From contig JAKAVW010000084.1 of NCBI GenBank assembly GCA_021827445.1, positions 1 to 10,241 of the forward strand: a stretch of DNA of 10,241 bases, read 5' to 3'. Positions 1-6,887 of this stretch are shown here, one piece after another. The notes under the pieces are model-generated. The model was not told the origin of the DNA. It saw only the letters and a program-made list of their open reading frames with translations, and searched no databases. Both the position numbers and the translations under genes were made by a program. The first letter of the stretch is position 1; each line of letters starts with the position of its first letter. The stretch is from Pseudomonadota bacterium (GTDB taxonomy: Bacteria > Pseudomonadota > Gammaproteobacteria > Acidithiobacillales > Acidithiobacillaceae).

Positions 1-129
1 GACGCAGAAGCCTGGGCAACGCTGAACAGCGACACCTCCCGGCCTTTTGACAAGCCAGCGACCGGGCGTATCGCGGTGAAAGTGATTAACCACTTGGGGG
101 ATGAGGTGATGAAGGTGTTTAGGGTGTAA
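1..129 (+). CDS. C-terminal end of a gene cut by the window edge; possibly a type III restriction-modification subunit
   Basis: The first 43 codons are open in frame 1 and end at TAA (127-129), giving 42 residues that finish GDEVMKVFRV. This tail, with its IAVKVINHLGDEV stretch, resembles from memory the C-termini of type III restriction-modification proteins (the Res helicase-nuclease or an associated adenine methyltransferase), but no catalytic motif lies inside the window. The next gene starts 9 bases after the stop on the same strand, so the two may be co-transcribed. A restriction gene would fit the defence genes that follow. The family call is tentative; that a gene ends here is fairly secure from the open frame, the codon pattern and the tight spacing to the next start. 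Confidence 0.4.
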   Translation, partial: DAEAWATLNSDTSRPFDKPATGRIAVKVINHLGDEVMKVFRV

Positions 130-138
130 GGGGCGCGT

Positions 139-1179
139 ATGGAACTGCACGAAGTTAAAGCTCGCCTTCAAAGACATTTCAGCGATGGTCTTGTTATGGT
201 TGTCGGCTCAGGATTATCGTGTGCGGAAGGCCTGCCCGGCATGGCCGAGTTGGCAAGTCATCTGATTAAAACAGTCGGTCCCTGTTTGGCCGGCGACGAT
301 GCTCTAGCCTGGGCAAGTATCAGCCCATTGATTGCTGAGAAAGGGCTTGAGGCTGCACTGCTTGAGAATCCACCAACGCCCGCTCTTGAATCTGAAATCG
401 TGAAGGAAACAGCTTTATTGATTGCTGAGAGGGAGCGCAGCGTCATCACCGAAGTTTTTATTGGGACAAAAACGCTACGACTCACCCGTCTGATCACCCA
501 CGTACTCATGCCGCCTTCAGGCCTTCCTATCGTTACAACCAACTATGACCGTCTTGTGGAAGTCGCCGTTGAAGAAGCTGGATTTGGTGCAGATACCATG
601 TTCAGCGGTCGCTTTGCGGGTACATTAAATGAGCTTGAAAGCCGACTTGGGTTTTGCCGAAGAGTGACGTTCAAGAAACCTAACGTCCACTTTCACTATC
701 AGCCGCGTGCTGTCATCTATAAACCGCATGGTAGCCTTGATTGGTATCTACGGGATGGTAAGCCCGTTTGCTACGCGGGCGATCTCCAAGGTGCACAGCG
801 ACTCATTATTACGCCCGGAAAAAACAAGTTCAGAAATGGATATGAAAGCCCATTCGATCACCACCGTAGCAGGGGGAATGAAGCCATTGATCGTGCTAGT
901 CGCTTTCTGATTCTCGGTTACGGCTTTAATGACGACCACCTCGAAACGCATCTTTCGCCAGCTATTCGTGATGGAAGGCCCACGTTGATGCTTACGCACT
1001 CTCTTTCAAAGGCGGCGGAGGCATTGGCAGTAAATCATACCAATGTGATCGCATTAAGCCACGCCCAAGAGAATGGAATTGACGGCACATGCGTGACTAT
1101 TGATAAAAACAAGTATTTTTTCCAAAAATTAGCAATTTGGGACATTGACTTATTCATCACGGAGGTTCTTGAACCATGA
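139..1179 (+). CDS. SIR2-family (SIR2-like NAD-binding) defence protein, partner of HerA
   Basis: This 346-residue protein has the motifs of SIR2-like NAD-binding/NADase domains: an N-terminal glycine motif VVGSGLS (21-27), TTNYD (133-137) with the conserved Asn135, KPHGS (195-199) with the candidate catalytic His197, and a late GYGFNDDH motif (260-267) typical of the SIR2_2 group found in bacterial defence. No membrane segment or signal peptide is seen, so it should be cytoplasmic. The ATG at 139 follows an AAGGGG ribosome site (128-133). Its stop overlaps the start of the HerA gene (ATGA, 1176-1179), so the two are probably translationally coupled. In known SIR2-HerA (Nezha) systems the SIR2 subunit binds the HerA hexamer and depletes NAD+ during phage infection; that role is inferred here from family and context. 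Base composition is lower in GC than the downstream half of the operon. Confidence 0.85.
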   Translation: MELHEVKARLQRHFSDGLVMVVGSGLSCAEGLPGMAELASHLIKTVGPCLAGDDALAWASISPLIAEKGLEAALLENPPTPALESEIVKETALLIAERERSVITEVFIGTKTLRLTRLITHVLMPPSGLPIVTTNYDRLVEVAVEEAGFGADTMFSGRFAGTLNELESRLGFCRRVTFKKPNVHFHYQPRAVIYKPHGSLDWYLRDGKPVCYAGDLQGAQRLIITPGKNKFRNGYESPFDHHRSRGNEAIDRASRFLILGYGFNDDHLETHLSPAIRDGRPTLMLTHSLSKAAEALAVNHTNVIALSHAQENGIDGTCVTIDKNKYFFQKLAIWDIDLFITEVLEP

Positions 1180-2939
1180 GCGATACATCTGCTGCGCTAC
1201 AGTTTTCTGAGACCGAGTTGCTCGGTAAAGTTGTTTCCGTAGATACCAGCCGAGTGGCTGTAGACGTGTCCAATTCGGTGTTGCTGACTCGAATCGGTAT
1301 CGGTGGCCTAATTGCCATACGTGGAAGCACTCAGCACGAGTACCTAATCGCCATCACCGAACGCGTGACGCGCAGCCTTCGCGACGAGTTGCCTGAAGAT
1401 TCAGAAAGCGACGAAGATTTGATGCTTACCTCAGTTCCGACCGACTTGTTGCGTGGTGCGCTCATTGGCACCTACCGCACCGTAGATGGTGAAAAAAAGA
1501 ACATATTCAAAAGAGGTGCAGATAGCTTCCCGCAGATAGACCGTGAATGCTATGTAATAGAAAGCAGCAATTTGCAGCGTTTTATGGGAATTTTTGGGGC
1601 GGAATATCCAGAGAATGAACGCCTCAAACTTGGCACCTTTGTAGCGGATCGTACAGCAGAAGCGATTGCCAGCGGCGACAAATTCTTTCAAAGACATGCG
1701 GCGATTCTTGGGAGTACCGGTTCGGGCAAGAGCTACGCAGTAGCTCTGATTTTAGAGCGGGCGGCCAAACTGAAGTATCCGAATATTTTAGTCTTTGATA
1801 TGCATGGCGAATACGCGCCTCTAGCCGATGATGATAAAAATGGTTTTGCAACCCGATTTCGGATTGCAGGTCCCGGTGATTTAAAAAATCGGGGCGACGA
1901 TGTGTTGTTCTTGCCTTATTGGCTGCTGAATCGAGATGAAATGCTTTCAATGGTTCTTGACCGTAGCGACCAAAACGCACCAAACCAAGCATCAAGATTT
2001 ACATCTCATGTTCGAGCCTTGAAGCAGAAAACGCTAGAGATTGAAGGAAAAGTCGATGTTGCCAGGACCTTTACGGTGGATTCACCAATCCCGTATCCAA
2101 TTGGCGATCTTCTTCAACGTCTACGAGCTGACAATACAACCAAAGGTGTCGGTCAAAAAGGTCAAGAAGTCAAGGGAGAATGGGAAGACAAACTCACACG
2201 TTTTATTTCGCGTCTCGAAGCCAAGTTGGAGGATCGACGATATGGCTTCATGTTCATGCCGCCAGCACAAGCGAATTCTTATAGTTGGCTTGCAACTCAG
2301 ACTGCCCGATTGCTGGGGGCAAACGATGGCAGAGGCATTAAGATTATCGACTTTTCTGAGGTTCCATCTGATGTACTCCCTGTTGTAACAGGCACGCTAG
2401 CCAGGATGTTGTATGACGTACAATTTTGGATGGCGCCAGAGAAACGCACTCCGGTAACACTGCTCTGTGACGAGGCACATCTTTATCTGCCAGTGCGTGA
2501 TGACGCCGATGCAGTTCAGCGACAAGCCCTGGGTGCATTTGAAAGGATCGCCAAGGAAGGGCGCAAGTACGGGTTTTCTTTGCTTGTGGTCAGCCAAAGA
2601 CCGTCTGATGTGAGTAAGACGATCCTAAGTCAGTGCAATAATTTTCTCGCGCTACGCTTAACCAATGATGCCGACCAAGGGGTTATCAAGCGACTAATGC
2701 CTGACTCACTTGCTGGCCTAACCAGTATTCTTCCCTTGCTCGATACGGGCGAGGCACTAATGCTAGGTGATGCGGTGCTTTTACCTTCTCGTATAAAGTT
2801 GGATAAGCCTGTGATTACGCCCGACAGTGCGACGCGCGATTTCTGGAAAGATTGGGGAACACAAGAGCCAGATAATGATGCAATCGCTAATGCTGTTGAA
2901 TCCTTGCGTAGCCAGACCCGCAGTTCATCGGCGCTATGA
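1176..2939 (+). CDS. HerA-family hexameric DNA translocase/ATPase of a SIR2-HerA defence pair
   Basis: This 587-residue protein has a beta-rich N-terminal region (about 10-100) consistent with a HAS-barrel. A FtsK/HerA-type ATPase core follows: Walker A GSTGSGKS (179-186), the HerA-typical VFDMHGEY (206-213), Walker B LLCDEAH (429-435) with Asp432 and Glu433, a sensor motif VVSQRPSDV (471-479), and a conserved Arg in LALRLTND (491-498) that may act between subunits. HerA proteins form hexamers that pump DNA, and in archaea they work with the NurA nuclease. No NurA gene is present here; the partner is the SIR2 gene, which overlaps it by four bases. The start at 1176 is supported by GGAGG at 1161-1165. 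The 3' end overlaps the RhuM start by ATGA (2936-2939). A 60-base sample at 1861-1920 is 47% GC, well below the downstream genes. Confidence 0.87.
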   Translation: MSDTSAALQFSETELLGKVVSVDTSRVAVDVSNSVLLTRIGIGGLIAIRGSTQHEYLIAITERVTRSLRDELPEDSESDEDLMLTSVPTDLLRGALIGTYRTVDGEKKNIFKRGADSFPQIDRECYVIESSNLQRFMGIFGAEYPENERLKLGTFVADRTAEAIASGDKFFQRHAAILGSTGSGKSYAVALILERAAKLKYPNILVFDMHGEYAPLADDDKNGFATRFRIAGPGDLKNRGDDVLFLPYWLLNRDEMLSMVLDRSDQNAPNQASRFTSHVRALKQKTLEIEGKVDVARTFTVDSPIPYPIGDLLQRLRADNTTKGVGQKGQEVKGEWEDKLTRFISRLEAKLEDRRYGFMFMPPAQANSYSWLATQTARLLGANDGRGIKIIDFSEVPSDVLPVVTGTLARMLYDVQFWMAPEKRTPVTLLCDEAHLYLPVRDDADAVQRQALGAFERIAKEGRKYGFSLLVVSQRPSDVSKTILSQCNNFLALRLTNDADQGVIKRLMPDSLAGLTSILPLLDTGEALMLGDAVLLPSRIKLDKPVITPDSATRDFWKDWGTQEPDNDAIANAVESLRSQTRSSSAL

Positions 2940-3925
2940 CCGGCCCCCAACGATTCCTAATCTACCAAAGCGAAGACGGCTCCACCCGCATTGACGTGAT
3001 GCTGGAGGCGGAAGCGCTGTGGCTCAATCAGAAGCAGTTGACGGAATTATTCGGCAAGGCCAAGGGCACCATCAGCGAACACATCAAGCACATCTTCGAG
3101 GATGGGGAGCTAGATGAGCACTCAGTTGTTCGGCTTTTCCGAACAACTGCCGCAGACGGCAAACAGTATGAGGTGACACACTACAATCTCGACATGATCC
3201 TCGCCCTCGGCTTTCGCGTGCGCAGCCAGGTAGGCGTGCGTTTTCGCCAGTGGGCCAACGAGAAGCTCAAGGAGTATATCATCAAGGGTTTCGTGCTGGA
3301 CGACGCGCGTCTGAAGAACCCTGGTAAGGGCCGGGACTATTTCGACGAACTGACCCGCCGCCTGCAAGACATCCGCACCAGCGAGCGGCGCTTTTATCAG
3401 AAAATCACCGACATTTACGCCACGAGCGTGGATTACGACGCGCGCCATCCCCTGACTCAGCAGTTTTTCGCCACGGTGCAAAACAAGGTGCACTACGCCA
3501 TCCACGGCCAGACCGCCGCCGAGTTGATCACCAGCCGCGCGGATAGCCGATTGCCGAACATGGGCCTGACGACATGGGAAGGTGCACGTATCCGTAAGTC
3601 CGATGTGGGTGTTGCCAAAAACTATCTGAGCGAGGAGGAACTGCGCGCCCTCAACAACCTGGCCGAGCAATACCTCATCTTTGCCGAAGGCCAAGCGGCG
3701 CGGCGCATCGCGATGACGATGCAGGACTGGATCACCAAGCTGGAGGGCTTCCTGACGCTGAATGACCGCGCAATTCTGCAGGGGGCGGGCCAAGTATCTG
3801 CGGAACTCGCCAAAACACACGCCGAGCAGGAGTTCGACAAGTTCCGGCTACTGGATGATCAGCGTTTCGAGTCGGATTTCGACCGCATGGTGCGGCAGTT
3901 ACCCACAAAGAGGCCGAAGGGATGA
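2936..3925 (+). CDS. RhuM-family (virulence RhuM) protein
   Basis: This 329-residue protein matches the RhuM family along its length. It opens with a region looking like a DNA-binding helix-turn-helix (about 29-59, LWLNQKQLTELFGKAKGTIS). Then come the family-typical VTHYNLDMILALGFRV (80-95), RFRQWANEKLKEY (102-114) and the RHPLTQQFFATVQNKVHYA region in the middle. The biochemical role of RhuM is not settled. The family was first named in Salmonella pathogenicity island 3 and is often found in restriction and defence islands. It starts inside the HerA stop codon (ATGA, 2936-2939), so expression should depend on translation of HerA. The next gene begins 7 bases after its stop. GC content rises from this gene onward, suggesting that the RhuM-helicase pair and the SIR2-HerA pair came from different sources. 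The family is certain; a role in defence is inferred from context. Confidence 0.88.
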   Translation: MTGPQRFLIYQSEDGSTRIDVMLEAEALWLNQKQLTELFGKAKGTISEHIKHIFEDGELDEHSVVRLFRTTAADGKQYEVTHYNLDMILALGFRVRSQVGVRFRQWANEKLKEYIIKGFVLDDARLKNPGKGRDYFDELTRRLQDIRTSERRFYQKITDIYATSVDYDARHPLTQQFFATVQNKVHYAIHGQTAAELITSRADSRLPNMGLTTWEGARIRKSDVGVAKNYLSEEELRALNNLAEQYLIFAEGQAARRIAMTMQDWITKLEGFLTLNDRAILQGAGQVSAELAKTHAEQEFDKFRLLDDQRFESDFDRMVRQLPTKRPKG

Positions 3926-3932
3926 AGCACTG

Positions 3933-6014
3933 ATGGACTTCCGTATCTCCGATACCTTCACCGACAGCCTCGCCCGATTAACTGGCGAGGAGCAAAAACA
4001 GGCCAAGACCACCGCCTTCGACCTGCAAATGGACCCTGCGAATCCCGGCATGAGCTTTCACAAACTGGACAAGGCACGGGATAAGCATTTCTGGTCGGTA
4101 CGGGTGAGTAGCGATATTCGTCTGATCGTACACAAGACGGCATCCAGTCTGCTGCTATGCTATGTGGATCACCACGATCCGGCCTACCGTTGGGCGGAGC
4201 GGCGCAAACTGGAAACCCACCCCAAGACCGGCGCGGCGCAGTGGGTGGAAATCCGCGAGCGGGTGGAAGAGATTGCCATCGCGCCGGTGCCGTCTGCACC
4301 CATTCAGAAACCTGCCTTGTTCGCGCACTATGCGGACGACACCTTGCTGGATTATGGCGTGCCCGCCGAGTGGCTGGCCGATGTGCGTCAGGCGGACGAG
4401 GACGCCTTGTTGGCGCTGGCGGATCATTTGCCCAGTGAGGCGGCCGAGGCCCTGTTGGAACTGGCAACGGGTGGCACACCCCGCATTTCCCCCGCCTTGG
4501 CGATGGGCGCCGACCCGTTCAGTCACCCCGATGCCCAGCGCCGCTTCCGCGTGATGGCCGATATCGAGGAACTGGAGCGGGCGCTAGCCTTCCCCTGGGA
4601 CAAATGGACGACGTTTTTACACCCGGCACAACGGCAATGGGTGGAGCGCGATGAGCGTGGCCCGGCGCGCATCGCTGGTTCGGCGGGTACGGGGAAGACG
4701 ATTGTGGCGCTGCATCGGGCGGTGTTTTTGGCGCGTGCCAACCCGCAGAGTCTTGTACTGCTGACCACCTTCTCCGACACGCTGGCCAACGCCCTGCGCG
4801 GTAAGCTGCGCAGGCTGATCAACAACCAGCCCCGCATTGCCGAGCGCTTGGAAGTGGCGGGGATGGATGCCATCGGCGAGCGTTTGTTCGCCGCGACTTT
4901 CGGCAATGGCCTGCCACAGATTGCCACGCACCTGCAGATTCAGAATCTCTTGGCGGACTGTATGGCTGCGGCGGACGCCTTGAAGTTCAGTCTGGCTTTC
5001 ATGCGGGGGGAGTGGGATGACCTGGTGGATGCCTGGCAGCTCGATAGTTGGGAGGCGTATCGCGATGTGAAACGACTCGGTCGTAAAACACGACTCAGCG
5101 AGGCGCAGCGATCGGCGTTGTGGGGTGTTTTTGCGGCGATGCAGCAGCGTTTGGCGGCACAAGGCTTGATCACCCCTGCGGCAATGTTCACCCGGCTGGC
5201 TGCGGCGCTGACCGAGCGCAGGGCGGCAGGTATGGCACCGCCCTTCGATCATGTATTGGTCGATGAAGCACAGGACATCAGCGTAGCGCAGTTGCGCTTT
5301 CTCTCCGCCTTGACGGGCGATCGCCGCAATGGGCTATTTTTTGCGGGTGACCTGGGCCAGCGCATTTTCCAAATGCCGTTTTCCTGGAAGTCCTTGGGGG
5401 TAGACGTCCGTGGTCGCTCCCGCACCCTGCATATCAACTACCGCACCTCACACCAGATCCGCATGCAAGCCGACCGCCTGCTGGGGCCGGAGGTGTCGGA
5501 CGTGGATGGTAATACGGAAGACCGGCGCGGCACGGTATCCGTGTTCAACGGACCCGTACCGATGATTCGCATCTTTGCGGATACGGCGGATGAGACTGCG
5601 GCTATAGCGCAATGGCTTCAGGAACGAGTAGCGGAAGGGATGCCGCCCCACGAAATCGGCCTCTTTGTGCGCTCAGACACGGAAATAGATCGCGCCCGTG
5701 CGGCGGCTGAAGCGGCGGCGCTGCCTTTTCGTGTGCTCGATGACCAAGTCGAGACCACGGTCGGGTACGCCTCTCTGTGCACCATGCATCTGGCCAAGGG
5801 TTTGGAATTCCGCGCCGTAGCGGTGCTGGCTTGTGATGATGAGGTCATCCCATTGCAGACACGCATCGAATCCGTTGCCGACAACGCCGACCTTGAAGAA
5901 GTCTACAATACCGAGCGGCACTTGTTATATGTCGCCTGCACGCGCGCCCGCGACGCACTGTTGGTCAGTGGCGTAGAGCCAGGGTCGGAGTTTCTGGATG
6001 ATCTTATGTCCTAA
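3933..6014 (+). CDS. RelE/ParE-like domain fused to a UvrD/Rep-type (superfamily 1) DNA helicase
   Basis: Translated from ATG 3933 this is a 693-residue protein. The frame is open further upstream (from 3762), but that part lies within the RhuM gene and is only its shadow; 3933 follows the RhuM stop by 7 bases and AAGG lies at 3917-3920. Residues 1 to about 92 look like a RelE/ParE-fold toxin (FWSVRVSSDIRLIVHK, then CYVDHHDPAYRWAERR). A linker of about 130 residues follows. The helicase core has Walker A GSAGTGKT (249-256), motif II VDEAQD (443-448), INYRTS (501-506), MHLAKGLEF (618-626) and the motif VI segment YVACTRARD (666-674). The core is compact for this superfamily. Such helicases unwind DNA 3' to 5' using ATP. 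Whether the N-terminal domain is still a ribonuclease or only a protein-binding module cannot be told from sequence. As the last gene of the operon it may process phage DNA, which is inference. Confidence 0.85.
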   Translation: MDFRISDTFTDSLARLTGEEQKQAKTTAFDLQMDPANPGMSFHKLDKARDKHFWSVRVSSDIRLIVHKTASSLLLCYVDHHDPAYRWAERRKLETHPKTGAAQWVEIRERVEEIAIAPVPSAPIQKPALFAHYADDTLLDYGVPAEWLADVRQADEDALLALADHLPSEAAEALLELATGGTPRISPALAMGADPFSHPDAQRRFRVMADIEELERALAFPWDKWTTFLHPAQRQWVERDERGPARIAGSAGTGKTIVALHRAVFLARANPQSLVLLTTFSDTLANALRGKLRRLINNQPRIAERLEVAGMDAIGERLFAATFGNGLPQIATHLQIQNLLADCMAAADALKFSLAFMRGEWDDLVDAWQLDSWEAYRDVKRLGRKTRLSEAQRSALWGVFAAMQQRLAAQGLITPAAMFTRLAAALTERRAAGMAPPFDHVLVDEAQDISVAQLRFLSALTGDRRNGLFFAGDLGQRIFQMPFSWKSLGVDVRGRSRTLHINYRTSHQIRMQADRLLGPEVSDVDGNTEDRRGTVSVFNGPVPMIRIFADTADETAAIAQWLQERVAEGMPPHEIGLFVRSDTEIDRARAAAEAAALPFRVLDDQVETTVGYASLCTMHLAKGLEFRAVAVLACDDEVIPLQTRIESVADNADLEEVYNTERHLLYVACTRARDALLVSGVEPGSEFLDDLMS

Positions 6015-6130
6015 CTAGGCACCGGGGTATGGAAAATCTATCGTTTTGGTTTTATTACCCCCGGCTGAAGGCAAAAGGGCATTCTTGGGAGCCTCTTGCC
6101 TCAGGAAGGAGATCGGTCGGCCTTACATTT
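6015..6130. other. Intergenic stretch after the defence operon
   Basis: No gene is supported here. The helicase stop (6012-6014) is followed by a possible imperfect stem: CCGGGGTA (6022-6029) can pair with TACCCCCGG (6056-6064) with one bulged C across a 26-base loop. No T-run follows it, so I do not call a terminator. The short open frames that cross this stretch on both strands match nothing I recognise and look like chance. It may hold leftover sequence from the truncated integrase gene on its right. Confidence 0.4.
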
Positions 6131-6477
6131 TCAAAGGCCTCTGCTACACAGATGCGCAAACCTGGGATGATAGGTCCGACGAAAGCCGCCGGCATTACGG
6201 ACCAGCATGCTCATGCGCTGAGCCCGCATCTCGGGGTCAGTTGCTGCTTGCAGGTAACTGTACTCACCCAGAGTCGGGCAACGAATTGATTCTCGCAGAA
6301 AAATCAGGATTTCTGAATCCATCCAACCGAACAGGGCTACCGAGAGATCCAGCTCAGAATCGTCTTTCCGAGTAGGGCTGGCGAGTTGTGCGAGGAGAAT
6401 GACGGTGGCCCGTGGATGCATTGTTTCTCGTCGAGCGATTACTTTCCATGCTTGCCACGACGATTGATGGTCGCCAT
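6131..6477 (-). pseudogene. int: Remnant of a phage-type tyrosine integrase (N-terminal part, frameshifted and truncated)
   Basis: On the - strand an ATG at 6477 begins MATINRRGK, the usual opening of many phage and island integrases, but this frame hits a stop after twelve codons. Shifting by one base near 6448-6451 continues the pattern as WKVIARRETMHPRATV, so a single-base deletion is the simplest explanation. Further on, the same frame reads WMDSEI, then PTLGEYSYL, then RFAHL, in the order expected for the arm-binding domain and the start of the core-binding domain (compare the common TLGEYLxRY). It ends at a stop at 6131-6133. About 115 residues remain and the catalytic Arg-His-Arg-Tyr domain is absent, so the product cannot be active. 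It starts about 160 bp beyond the 3' end of a partial tRNA gene and is read in the same direction, exactly where an island integrase sits. The call rests on pattern memory, not a search. Confidence 0.5.
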
Positions 6478-6636
6478 TCACCCGCCTTGTTCTGATGGTT
6501 TACGGACAAGGCAATAGGGGTTTTGCACCGACACATGGATTCTTGATCCACCGATCCGGCATGGTTTTACTGTGCCATCCGCCTGTGCCAATGGTTTTTT
6601 CTGATGGGATTTTTTGATGCAACCTACTGTTTTTTA
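6478..6636. other. Spacer between the integrase remnant and the tRNA fragment (probable attachment-site arm)
   Basis: This is non-coding sequence between the - strand tRNA 3' end and the integrase remnant, where arm-type and accessory-factor sites of an integrase normally lie. It contains a perfect 7-bp inverted repeat (GCCTTGT 6484-6490, ACAAGGC 6506-6512), a direct repeat CTGTGCCA (6570-6577 and 6583-6590), and three copies of ATGGTTT (6495-6501, 6561-6567, 6591-6597). Two runs of T (6595-6600, 6611-6615) are present on the + strand. Function is inferred from position only. Confidence 0.35.
6570..6590. repeat. Short direct repeat CTGTGCCA, 13-bp period
   Basis: Two identical 8-base copies (6570-6577 and 6583-6590) are separated by TCCGC. 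With the ATGGTTT copies around them they may be integrase arm-binding sites, given the nearby tRNA fragment and integrase remnant. Eight bases is short enough to occur by chance. Confidence 0.3.
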
Positions 6637-6686
6637 TGGTGCCCAGGGACGGAATCGAACCGCCGACACGAGGATTTTCAGTCCTC
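6637..6686 (-). tRNA. Partial tRNA-Phe(GAA), 3' part only; fossil attachment site
   Basis: Read on the - strand, the sequence gives an anticodon stem GAGGA (6686-6682), the loop CTGAAAA with anticodon GAA (6679-6677), the stem TCCTC (6674-6670), variable bases GTGTC, a T arm GGCGG-TTCGATT-CCGTC with one G-U pair (6664-6648), then CCTGGGC, discriminator A and CCA (6647-6637). The loops and stems are those of bacterial tRNA-Phe. The D arm and 5' acceptor strand (expected GCCCAGG) are absent: upstream the sequence turns AT-rich at once. This is not a working tRNA. tRNA 3' ends from the anticodon arm to CCA are common integrase crossover segments, so this is best read as an att copy. In tRNA orientation, an integrase remnant lies just past the 3' end (left) and a conjugation module lies on the 5' side (right). 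Confidence 0.85.
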
Positions 6687-6887
6687 CTGACATCATATAA
6701 ATACTTATAAAACAATTACTTGCGTCGCTTGCCAAAGCCATAACCGATCCCGACCGACCCTAATTTCAAGGGGTTACATTTTCGCCATGGTACAAATCCG
6801 TCACAGTGCTCACGGTCAGCGCTCTGCGAACCGTACACCATTATTCACCCTATAACCCGGTCATGAACCTCATGTAAGGAAGCCTAC
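6687..6887. other. Leader region between the att fragment and dotD
   Basis: No gene is seen. The part next to the tRNA fragment (about 6690-6720) is sharply AT-rich, with two TATAAA-like strings, in contrast to the high-GC genes around it; it could hold binding sites for an integrase accessory factor or a promoter. Closer to dotD, TATAAC (6851-6856) is the only -10-like string, with no good -35 at the right distance, so I do not assign a promoter, although the dotDCB operon must have one in or near this stretch. AGCGCT (6818-6823) sits between ACGGT (6812-6816) and ACCGT (6830-6834), a weak inverted repeat that could be an operator. Confidence 0.35.
6876..6882 (+). promoter_or_regulatory. Ribosome binding site that fixes the GTG start of dotD
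   Basis: AAGGAAG lies 5 bases before the GTG at 6888. It supports GTG as the start and places a lipoprotein signal peptide at the N-terminus; the next in-frame ATG would remove that signal peptide. Confidence 0.6.

Noticed and set aside
3122..3820. Open frame of 232 codons on the - strand inside the RhuM gene
   Set aside because: It is an antisense shadow of a gene matching the RhuM family along its length, with no recognisable motif of its own.
3762..3932. Upstream extension of the helicase frame into the RhuM gene
   Set aside because: The 57 extra residues lie within the RhuM coding region in another frame. The toxin-like domain begins directly at ATG 3933, just after the RhuM stop.
6022..6064. 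Possible terminator hairpin after the defence operon
   Set aside because: The stem has a bulge and a 26-base loop and is not followed by a T-run, so it does not meet the usual pattern.
6046..6375. 109-codon + strand frame between the helicase and the tRNA fragment
   Set aside because: No ribosome site, domain or family pattern is visible, and the opposite strand carries the better-supported integrase remnant.
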